64,000 nucleotides of DNA, taken from the NCBI RefSeq assembly GCF_000002995.4, contig NW_025062477.1, forward strand, positions 11,752,649-11,816,648, written 5' to 3'. The position numbers and the translations under genes were made by a program. Within the stretch, counting starts at the first letter, position 1; every line of letters starts with the position of its first letter. The stretch is from Brugia malayi. Taxonomy: Eukaryota; Nematoda; Chromadorea; Rhabditida; Onchocercidae. Shown here in pieces: positions 54,401-64,000 of the stretch. The notes under the pieces are model-generated. The model saw only the letters and a list, made by a program, of their open reading frames with translations, was not told the origin of the DNA and did no database searches.

Positions 54401-56061
54401 TTTTTTGAATAAAAAATTTTTATAGAATATTATAAAATTAAAGTTATCTGAAATTTAGTGAAAACTAAAAATTATGATAGAGCATTTATATAATGGCTCT
54501 TTTATGCTGCATTAATATGCTAATCCCATTTGCAAATGTTACTAATTAAATCAAAAAAAAGTTCTTTAAATATTTAGTAAAATTAAAAATTGTGATAGAG
54601 CATTTTAAACCTAAACTTTAAGCTCCCCCTCCCACTTTTCAAATCTTAAGCTACTACCTTAATTATCACTATTTTAATTGATTAATTTTTTTTCAGGCAC
54701 TTCGTGAATGGTTTCGTTTGAAAGAATTTACATTTCCAAATTCATTCGTTCTTCTTCATGTTATTGGAATAGTTCAATACTGTGTCATTAGAAATATTGC
54801 TGTATCACAGTCTTATCATGACTATACAATTTTATTATCATTTTCCGCACTCATTCCGTGGTATTTTCTTTTTCCATTGTAAGTTTTTATTCGGAAAAAT
54901 TTTTTAAATTTCAATTATATCACATGAAATATGATTTATATGAAAGAAGTATGCGATGAAATTTTGGCATTTAGTTCATTTTTTTGAGAATATTTAGTGA
55001 AAAAAATAAAAAGTTTTGATTATTTTAATTATTTTGATTTTTCATATAATATGAGGAATTAATCAATTAGTAAAAAATGTAGTAATTTTGAGTTCTAGAA
55101 GTAGGAAGTTCTAGAGCAGTAGAAAATTTTTGTTTTATTCTTTTCATTCATTCAATTTGTTAATGTTTGAATTACAGAAGCGAGAAGGAATATATTTCAT
55201 TAAAATTTCTCTTTTATTTGGACTACTGTCTTGTATTTGCCTCACTATCATTGCTGAATTTCTCACTGGCATATATTATTTCATTTATTGCCGTACCGTT
55301 GATAATATTATTCACAGCGATTAATAATTGTAATCGGTAAGTTAATAATTTTTAACAAAATTTGATACTTCATAAATGATAGAAATGAATTTAAAAGTTT
55401 TTAATGATAGGAAAAAGAATGAATTCACGTAGATTTTATTGGTAAATCTAGCAAGAGATAAGAAATAAGTAAAGAAAAATTATATTATTATTTTCATTAA
55501 TTATATTATGAAAATAAAGAAATTTTTAATTGTTGATTATATTATAAAAATTATAAGAAAGTTATGTAATATACATAATTGGGCGCAGTATTCTTTAATT
55601 TCAAAAAAGAAAAAAAGAATCTTAGTCCAATCTAATATTCTAAAATTGCTCAGATAATCCAATACTAATATAAATCAGTTTTTTTTTTTTTTTCAAGTTT
55701 ATTTCTTTCTTCAAAAAAAAGGATTTTTTCTCAACAAAAACAAAAACAAAAATTGTCTTTAACTTTTGTGAAATTTGAATGATACAATAAATTTAAAGAA
55801 GAAAATATTTCTTTCAGATTAATTTGTCAATTAAAAGCTTTATTTGGTTTTCTATTACATCCATTTGTTATTTATTTATTGTATCGCTATTTGCTCTACA
55901 ATATTCTTCCAACAGAAGCACATATAACAGATTTAGCAATGGATCTCATTAAATGCCATCTTTTATATGGCAGTTTTCTTTTTCCATTTATTTACATTTG
56001 TTTATTACCTTTATGGAATTTCTCAATTTTAATTTCATCAACACCTATAATTCATTCATAG
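51472..56061 (+). CDS. GPAA1: GPI transamidase subunit GPAA1
   Basis: GPAA1 is the ER-lumenal, metallopeptidase-like (M28-fold) subunit of GPI transamidase, proposed to help form the amide bond between protein and GPI. Nine exons join in phase: 51472-51716, 52034-52121, 52591-52732, 52946-53304, 53582-53718, 54184-54316, 54697-54878, 55178-55336, 55818-56061 (562 aa; human 621). An N-terminal TM helix (about res 25-42) is followed by a large lumenal domain with YIEKQLLAYG, IGVVRASRSSSTEAIVVAVS, WARDIQFIFVDKGLIGLTAY, NMINGLLPNLDLINL and FGPYGIQAVTI. Several TM segments follow to the C-terminus, ending STPIIHS. It lacks obvious catalytic metal ligands, as is usual for this family. The first ATG after an in-frame stop-bounded leader was chosen. 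PIGU, a partner subunit, lies about 12 kb away on the other strand. Confidence 0.95.
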
Positions 56062-56528
56062 TTATTCTTCTTTCATTTTCATTTTCTTTTTTCCACTAAT
56101 TAATAACAATATGATTTGATGATAAAATTTATAACAAATCAATTTCTTAGTAGAATTTTTAAAAATACTATTTATTTTAAGAAATTATTCAATAACGCTT
56201 ATTTCTTTAGTATATATTGTATAATGATAATAATATAATGATAATAATAAAAACTAAATTTAGCTATGAAAGAATCAAAATTAAATAATGATGTTTTAAA
56301 AATTAAAAGAATTTTTTTCATAAACATTTTCAAATTTTAATTTAAAAATTATCACCACCAATAATAATAATTTTAAAGGAACATTTTATTTTTCATTTCT
56401 GTATTTTCATATTAGATTGTTTCTCTTGTTTAAAATTAGAATTAAAAAATTGTTTAGATTTAATCGTATTAGAACTGTTTTTTAATTCTTGTTAGTTTTG
56501 CTATTTTTTTTATCAGTGAAATGATTAT
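56062..56528. other. Convergent intergenic region GPAA1 / CALML4-like
   Basis: The 467 bases should hold both 3' UTRs. An AATAAA-like stretch (ATAATAATAAAAAC near 56240) may be the GPAA1 poly(A) signal. Nothing else was seen. Confidence 0.5.
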
Positions 56529-57726
56529 TCAATGATTATTATCAGTGAAATAAGTGTAATCAGTATGAGAGTTTGAAATAAAATTCAACAATGAACTAAA
56601 TGGTACTCGACCACCGGTGATATCTAATTGTTGAAGAATATTATAAATTTCTTCTCGTGACATTTTCTCACCAACTGATGATAAAATACCAATGAATTCA
56701 GGCACCGTAATCCAATTTTGTTTTTTCGAATCAATTCCTCGAAGTGCATCAATAATTTCTTTTATTGGATCACCTTTTTGATTTTCCTGATGTAAAATTT
56801 CCAAAAAACATGGAAAGTCTAGTTGTTGTCCTGAAATTTTAGTCATTTAAATTTAGAATGAATGCGTTTATTGTTTGTTAAAAATATTTTCACAATGATT
56901 TAATTAAATTTTGAAAGTAAGTAAAAGTGATTTTTAGTTTATGAGCGAAATTATTGATTTAGATAATATTATTATTTAAATTATTACCATATTTACGGAA
57001 ATATTCTATTGTTTCCGGTGTAGTTGGAGTGTAACCAAGACTACGCATTATATAACGCAAATGTGATGCATTTTGTGCACATCCCTTAGGACAATATAAT
57101 GTAAAACATTGCCGATATTCTGGAAATAAAATTAAATTTGGAATTTCTTAAATAGATCTGAAGTCACTATTGTATGTTCAACAGAAATTTCTACAGTGAT
57201 TCTCTGTATTTGGTGTAACACTTATTTGATCATTAAATAATCATTATTTAATATCGGAATATATAATAATCATAACAATATTAGGATCTACCTATTTACT
57301 AATAATTAATTTTGCTAGTTGTTTCTCAAAAAAAAAAAACTAATAATAACTTACCTTCGATTTGCTGTTGAGTGAAATAGTGAGCCTAAAATTAGGTTTT
57401 GATGAATATTTTTTGCTAATTTCATCCAAAGATCACTAGTTTTTTGATTGAAATACGTATTCGAATAATATTTGATCTTCCAAGTATTGATTTAAGCTAT
57501 CTTTTGATTTATAGAAGTTATACTTTGCATATAAGACCAATAATTATGATTTGAGATTTTAAAAATTATTCTTACACTTATTCTACAAATCTTTTAATGT
57601 TATTTGTTTATAACTTTTGATTTAAAATAAATATGATCACTTGCGAAAATGGTTAGTATAGCATTTCTTAAAATTTCACTAAAACTTGAATATTTATGGA
57701 AGAGAGAAAGAAAGATTATTTACCAT
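56529..57726 (-). CDS. CALML4: Calmodulin-like protein resembling CALML4
   Basis: CALML4 is an EF-hand-fold light chain, in mammals a partner of brush-border myosin-7B. Exons 57355-57385, 56988-57119 and 56529-56830 join in phase. The N-terminal block AHYFTQQQIEEYRQCFTLY aligns with the start of CALML4, followed by MRSLGYTPTTPETIEYFRKY and SVGEKMSREEIYNILQQLDI. The initiator is not in these exons. The likely source is a lone ATG|GTAAAT at 57724-57726, which has the right phase and gives 155 aa, close to the usual length. The EF-hand loops lack most acidic ligands (for example DSKKQNWITVPE), so calcium binding is doubtful. The protein ends in a Thr/Tyr/Asn-rich tail. It could also be another divergent myosin light chain; the fit to CALML4 over its whole length makes that less likely. 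Confidence 0.72.
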
Positions 57727-58174
57727 TGATAAATTTTCATCCAACAAAGCACACCAACAATGTGTCACTTCAATAAGTGTCAACTATTGCTATGGTAGAA
57801 ATTATGTCCCACTTTCGTCAATAAAAATGATCATTGAAGGAGGAATGGTCGTTGTTGACCTTGTTAAGACAATCAATTGATCATTTATAGAAGACTGAGA
57901 CAAATTCTTTATTGGTATATTATTGATCGAAATTACAGAATTGTTTTGTCTACAATAATTAAAACAATTGAGATATTGTGATTATAATGCATATCAGTGC
58001 ATATCTTTTACCAGTGTAATTTAATAAATTTATTGAATAGTACTGAAGATTTGAAATTTATTTTCAAATAATGTTTAATTTCATGTAAAGAATCAATTAA
58101 GACGTTTGACATGTTAAAGTTTACATATGTGTTGTATGCATAAAATTTAAGAGATAATTTATTATAAAATTTGA
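57727..58174. other. Short gap between C9orf78-like and CALML4-like genes
   Basis: The two genes are on the minus strand, with about 450 bases between the C9orf78-like stop and the putative CALML4-like ATG. This would suit a shared operon or simply close packing. No other feature was seen; the plus-strand open frame at 57686-57880 is without support. Confidence 0.45.
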
Positions 58175-60847
58175 TCACAAACGATGTATTGATACATCAC
58201 TTCGTAAATTATCTGCATCTGTTAGTGTAACCTGAGCCTGAAATTAATATTTTTTAATGCTATCTTAATCAAAATTCATCAATGCTGCAAAGGATTGGTG
58301 AAAAAAAAAACTTCTTTGATGTGTCCATTCAAAAAAATTATACGGAATTATTGACATTTAACTTACTTCAGTATCAGGTCGTTCCAATTTTTTGCGCCAA
58401 TCTTCTTGGCCAAGACGTGTGGTTGATTCCATATAAACTGTAATTATTATTAGCTTAAATAGTATAACAAGTGTTGCATAATATAACTTTGGAATTTAGT
58501 TAATTCAAAAAAAAAGGAATCTTTTACAGAAAGCATAAATGGAAAATATACACAAAATACAAAATGAGTAAAATGAATAATCAACTGCTCACAAATAGAG
58601 TGCTGTACATAATCTTTTGCCAAATCTTTAGCTCGATCTTGACTAAATAAACTATCTTGAGCAAGATTTCGCCTTTTCTCAACCACTTCCTTCAGCATAT
58701 CACTTTTTTTCTTCTCTGTTTCGATAATATTACTCATTCTTGCACTGAAATTTCAAATTACTACACAAATTCTTCTCTACATTAAAATTTTCTCATTAGA
58801 ATTACATTAATTTCTTGCATGATTGAAATATATACACTACTACTATACAATATGTCATAGGAATCTAAGAAAGAAAAAAAGTTTTATCCTACATGCTGAA
58901 ACTGATGTATAATTTAAATAATTTCAAAATATACCTATTTCATTAAATAAAGCAATTACTATATGAACACAACCAAAAAATCAAAAAGATTACTTAATGC
59001 CTAAATCCACTTCTGGAATACCAGCAAGCATTTGATTGGATAGAAGTTCATCATTACGTTCACTTCGAAAAAGACGAACTTTTTCCGCTGCTTTCCACAT
59101 AAGAGTATCTTCCATACTTGATACTTTGGACTATAATACTTTCATAAATTCATAAAATTAATTTTATCATGGAAAATATTTTGTGTTCCCTCTTTTTCTT
59201 CAATGAAAACATTATTAATCTTTTATATGTGAGTTGTTTTTTTTTATTCATTGTTACTTGCAAAAAAAAAAAAAAAAAAATTGATAAATAAAAAGCTACT
59301 GTTGTTGCGTCATTATCTTCCAAGTCTTGCACTGCTTTCCGCTTGCGCAATTCCGCTTGCACATATTTTTTCCTGCAACAAGTAGAACAAAAATAGATTT
59401 TAAAAAATGGAATAACAGAATGTTACATTTAATATGGAACAAGTGAATAATCTTAAATCATCAATATAAAATGCCATATAAGAAAATAAATACAAATTAA
59501 AAATTTAATAAATTTGAGAATGTGTTTTAGTAAAACTATAATGCTTTAAATAAGACTGTGCAAAGTCTAAAAAAAAAAAAAGAAAAAAAAAACAGTTAGT
59601 AAATGATGTTAATTGTAAAACAATGCAGTATAACTATATATGTAAAATAAAATTATATACAATTCCAACTAAGAATATGTAATAGATTTTTTTGACGATA
59701 ATCATTTAATGTAGGAAATTTTGGATAGAATACAGTTGCATTAACATTAATGAATGAATAATTATACTGAACTGCTAGAAAACTCGAGTGATTATTAAAT
59801 CAATCCTTACTAAAACTATAATACCATAGACAAAACATACATCTCTTCATGTTCATCTCTTAGAAAACTTTCTTTTTTAAATTGATCACGTATACCAGCT
59901 TCGATATCTGCTGCATGCCTACAAAATCAAATAAGCATATATGAGAATACCTTAAAATTATTTATCACTTCTTCTAAATGTTGCCAGTAGCTATGAATTT
60001 TGCTCATTTTTTTTTTATAATTGTTTTTTTTTTTTTTATAACTGTCATATTATTACGATAAAATTGTGCAAACCTCAGATAGTAAGTATTAATATATGAA
60101 AATGATTAGTGATATTTGCAAAATACCATGAAAATACTAATTCTTATCATTTCTTCTAAATGTTTCCAGTAGTTGCGAATTTTGCTCAATTTTTTCTTAA
60201 CTATTACCATTTTAATAATAAGTTTTTAAAAGCTCGAAGATTTTTATTTTTTTGAAAAAAAAAAAAAACATTGTAAAACGAACATTTGAGCTTGGCGTCC
60301 TTCAGATAATCGAAGCATACCACCACCACGTTGTCTAAATGGATCATCATCCATTGCAATAAATTCCGCTGCAAGCTCTTTACCTAAAGCGCATTCTACT
60401 GCATTCAATCCATTTTTACGTATACGACTTTCTTGTAGTTCCTTCACACCTTCTAATTTACATCTAAATTTTATTTTAATCATAAAATAAATTACTTAAT
60501 GTTTCTAAAAAAAATTGAAAAAATAATACATTATTCATTCATTATTTATTCTTCTCAAAATACAGCTTATAATAATAATTTTCAAACTTTCTACCAAGTA
60601 TTACTCTCAACTAATTAATACTTTGGTACTAATATTAATGATATTTTTATTATTGACTAAAGACATGAAAGGAAAGACTAAAATATATTATGAGATAACC
60701 AGGAAACTTTTATAAAAGCAATTTAGAAATGAAATGAGTATTTTACGCAATTTCAGCTTCTTCCTCCGTTGTACTATCATCGTTATCGATTATACGTTCA
60801 CGTAAATGACGTTGTCTTTTCTTGGTTGGTTTTTTAAACAAAGACAT
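58175..60847 (-). CDS. C9orf78: C9orf78/TLS1 splicing-associated protein
   Basis: The human protein and fission yeast Tls1 associate with the spliceosomal helicase Brr2 and affect splicing. Eight exons join in phase: 60747-60847, 60284-60463, 59841-59918, 59300-59372, 58994-59130, 58593-58744, 58367-58437, 58175-58237 (284 aa; human 289). The N-terminus is basic then acidic (FKKPTKKRQRH, DNDDSTTEEEAE). FIAMDDDPF is followed by HEEMKKYVQAELRKRK. The family signature LLSNQMLAGIPEVDLGI is at res 173-189, then NARMSNIIETE and DYVQHSIFY. The frame stays open upstream of the chosen ATG to a TTTTTTTAG acceptor and would read KKRKKRELFG, so an upstream coding exon is possible. The donor at 60283 is the weak GTTCGT, also used in PIGU. 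Confidence 0.9.
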
Positions 60848-61880
60848 TCCAAATAATTCACGTTTCTTTCTTTTTTTCTAAAAAAAAAGCAAATTGAAAT
60901 GAAATTTTTTCGGCTAAAAAAAAAAAATTAATATACTTATCAATACAATTCATAATTATTTAGATTGAATACAATTTTTGAAAAAAAAAAAAACATAGTA
61001 TGCAATATAATTTAAATATAATAAAAATGAAACAGCAATCAGATATTTTATCCGATTAATACAAAGCTATAATATTTCATACAAATACATTGTATGTTAA
61101 TATAATGTATTATTGAAATGAATAATCAATAATCGATGTTACAAATTACAATTTATAAATCTCGAATTAATTAATATCTACTTTAGTCGGGCAACATTTA
61201 TAGCTATGTCTAACGGATCACTCCACATTTTATAAATTAATTTCTGCTGTTTAATTTCCTAATAAATAATAATAAATCAGTTCTTAGGTGAACATTCAGT
61301 GCATTCCAGAGAGTTTTTTGAAAAATAAAATAGAATAAAAATGAGGAATCTATTATATATTCATCTTTAGTATATTTTCCACTGTATTTGAGAGAATTTT
61401 GTAAAATAAAATAAAATTATAAGAATGAAAAGAAAACAAAAGGAAAAAGAAAATAGAAAAAATGAATGAACTTTGTTGAATTTTAGCAATTTGTCTCTTT
61501 CTTTCCTTTAAAGCCATTTGAGAAAGAGCTAAGTTGCGATTTTCTTGTAATCATTCTAATCTGATTGGATTTAATTTCGATTTAGTTAATAGTAATTGTA
61601 TGTTTTTTTATTAATTTATTTGCTCTAACGTAAAATTGATACGTGTGTACTAATTAAGTACTATTGACGTACGTCATTTGTTAGATTGTACTATACATAA
61701 TTCTTTACATGTATCTTTGTGTATTTTACTTATACCTATTTAATCGTAGAATTTTTCACAGTTCAATTATTAATGAATTTTATTTTCTCATAATGGTTAT
61801 TTTAAATAGAATTGTTAGCATCATTTTTATGCTTTTTTTTTTGCTAATAATTCTTAATTTGTTTTGTTATTGAGGAAAAA
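60848..61880. promoter_or_regulatory. Divergent promoter region C9orf78-like / hnRNP M-like
   Basis: One kilobase separates the two start codons. The sequence is A+T-rich; no specific promoter element could be named. A stretch with TGACGTACGTCA at about 61665-61676 is palindromic and contains a CRE-like TGACGT half site on each strand. Confidence 0.4.
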
Positions 61881-63957
61881 ATGGCTTCATCATTGCTAGA
61901 TCGAGATTTCTCACCACCAAGCTCATTTAAAGATGGAGGAGCAGGTGATCGATGGCGTATGAAAGGTGAAAATTCGGGTAGCGAACGTTGGAGATTAACT
62001 AATGATACTGAAAGTAGCGTTACTGGTAGTGGTAGTGTTGGTGGTGGCGGTGGTGGTGGTGGTAATATCGGTAGTGAACGTTGGTCAAGACGTGAAATTG
62101 GTGCAGATCGAACAATGAGTATTCAACGTCATGGTAACAGTCGTGAACGTAGTCCACGAAGACTTCGTGATAGAGGTTAGTTTATGAATTTTGATGTAGA
62201 ATTTTGAATTGAATTTATACAAATTTTTCATTTAATTTTATTATTTGCATGCTATTGCTTCTTTCTTCTTTTCTTTTTTCTCCTCAGATTTGATTGCGAA
62301 TATGCTATTTCATTAATGGAAAATCTGTGATTTCAAATATTAAAAAGCATTTCGAAAATTTCCTTCTCTCGAGATTTTCACAATGTTGCTATATCGTTAA
62401 GTAGCGATCATCATAAGTGTATGCCATATGAGTTATATGCATGTCACGACTAGTTGTTTCATATTCGGATCGTCATCTTATCCTTTATATGATCATAGCG
62501 GCATAGATATAACATGGTTTCCATTATTTCACATTTGTCACACCCCGTTTTTCAGTCGGCAATACCTTTTTTTTAAAGAACAAATTTTGAGTCTTATTTG
62601 ATTGTTTAGAAAATCATCAACTTTGGTTGATTTTCTTTGTTTTTTTTTCTTTTTGTTTTCTGGAATAGATCTTTGCGATCAATTGTTGTGAATACGATGA
62701 TGTAGCTTCTTGATTCTGAAATTCTTTTTTTGTGTTCATTAGTCATATTGATTGCTTCGTCAAATTTGTGGATAGGTTGCTTTTTCATCCATTGAAATCT
62801 TAGACTACATTTTTCATTTCATACTAACTGTTTCACTCATATATCTGTGAGACAGTTGTGTTGGACATCTTCTGCATAAATTTAGATGGTCGTCGAAGCG
62901 GCGCCGGTGGCGTGCGTAATGACCGAATGGTTTACATTGCAAATATTCCGTACGACGTACGTTGGATGGAACTAAAAGATTTGGTTCGAGAAAAAGCTGG
63001 TGAGGTATGGTCTGTTTTCTAGCTTGACTTTGACTTTTCTAGATTTTCACATTATTTGCGGCTTTATCCAGCGAGATATTATTCTGATTATGATTATCAA
63101 TGCATAAATATGGCTGGTGACATCGATGATTAAAAAAAAAAATAGCAAAGTTGCATTCAAAGACTGCTGCTGTCGATGTTTTCTAGTTTTTGTACCTAGT
63201 GCAGTCATATGCAATTTTTCGGAACGTTGTAAGAGTGAAATTTTGAGAAGCTTTCTTGGGTTTTTGATTAGTTCCGAATTTACTTGAATATCCGTTTTCC
63301 TGATTTTGTTGGAAGATATCATCTGGTTAGATTTGTGCTTTTTCTTGTACTAATCTATCGTGAAATATCGAGCGGATCAACTGAATATCTCCTGTTAAAT
63401 ACCAGGATAGTTTTAATTATTCAGTGTAGCACATTTCACTCGTTGATGATATAACCGTGCTAAGCGTGATAACAGATACATGGTACCAATCCCTCAAGAC
63501 ATTCGTGAATCAGCCATCAATGCAAATTTAATTCACATATAGAGATAGATTGTTGATGATTCTGGTGAATGAGTCAACACAATCCAATATGTCTTTTCGT
63601 CTTGTTTCAATCTTTCTAAAGGAAAAGAAAAGTGTCGCTCATTATTATAATATTATTATTCATTGGATTTATCAAACATTCTCAGAGTGCTAAATTATAT
63701 TTGATAAAATAGTTACAGGTAAGATAAATCAAGACAATACAAGTGAAAGGAAAAAAAAAACTAGCATTTGTGAAGTAGTAACAAATGCTACTTTGCTCAT
63801 TTAGGTTAATTTTGTCGAGCTCCTAGAAGACCGTAAAGGGAAATCGAAAGGTGCAGCAGTTGTTGAGTTTCGAGAAAAAGAATCAGTTCAGCGTTGTGTT
63901 GATGCATTACATCGTTATCCGATGAATGATCGTTTGCTTACAGCAAAGGAAATTCGA
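61881..63957 (+). CDS. HNRNPM: hnRNP M-like RNA-binding protein, 5' part
   Basis: hnRNP M/MYEF2 proteins bind pre-mRNA through three RRMs and influence splicing. Three exons are visible, in phase: 61881-62175, 62886-63004, 63805-63957 (189 codons), and the gene continues past the window. The N-terminal tail is Ser/Arg/Gly-rich with a Gly8 run and repeated GSERW boxes. RRM1 runs from about res 112 to 187: RNP2 is VYIANI and RNP1 is KGAAVVEF, with NIPYDVRWMELKDLVREKAG closely resembling hnRNP M RRM1. The ATG follows GAGGAAAAA and is the first in frame. In the first intron an acceptor TTCTCCTCAG (62287) leads into a frame that stops after nine codons. The family assignment is firm for the RRM; orthology rests on RRM1 alone. 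Confidence 0.88.
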
Positions 63958-64000
63958 GTAAATAATTTATGATTCATATGCACTTCTTAATTCATCTGAT

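Noticed and set aside
62288..62315. Extra hnRNP M-like exon after the acceptor at 62287
   Set aside because: In phase it reads nine codons (DLIANMLFH) and then TAA, with no RRM homology; the 62886 exon joins directly into the RRM.

Overview
The window is about 64 kb of very A+T-rich nuclear DNA from a nematode, most likely a clade III (filarial-type) species. The evidence is eleven spliced genes with metazoan orthologues, GT/AG introns of mostly 80-1000 bases, T-rich TTTCAG/TTTTAG acceptors, candidate trans-splice acceptors a few bases 5' of start codons (TXNL1, PIGU, sestrin, CD2AP-like), and long A and T runs everywhere. The species assignment is inference; no diagnostic repeat was recognised. 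Every gene model was rebuilt by hand from conserved protein blocks, and exon phases were checked across each junction.

Layout. 1-6574 (-): sestrin, with its 3' end outside the window. 6.6-16.0 kb: a gene desert holding microsatellites, a 15-bp minisatellite (about 9.15-10.40 kb), a 31-bp tandem array (10.61-11.45 kb) and a pair of inverted roughly 0.6-kb repeats at 7.3-7.9 and 12.4-13.0 kb that bracket both arrays. 16.0-24.2 kb (+): a CD2AP/CIN85-like SH3 adaptor. 26.5-28.7 kb (+): TXNL1 (thioredoxin plus PITH). 29.6-35.5 kb (+): COG1. 36.6-39.9 kb (-): PIGU. 42.0-45.4 kb (-): UBR7. 47.0-49.6 kb (+): a DHHC palmitoyltransferase of the ZDHHC3/7 group. 51.5-56.1 kb (+): GPAA1. 56.5-57.7 kb (-): a CALML4-like protein. 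58.2-60.8 kb (-): the C9orf78/TLS1 orthologue. 61.9 kb to the window end (+): the start of an hnRNP M-like RRM protein.

Functional themes. PIGU and GPAA1 are two subunits of the same GPI transamidase complex and start only about 11.6 kb apart. COG1 (Golgi tethering), the DHHC enzyme (Golgi palmitoylation) and CD2AP-like (endocytic adaptor) add to a membrane-traffic flavour, although most neighbours have housekeeping roles and the clustering may be chance. The parts most worth a second look are the desert arrays: one is a dense cluster of GATA-factor-like motifs, the other a tandem array of E-box cores that also presents a 5' splice-site-like motif on the minus strand.
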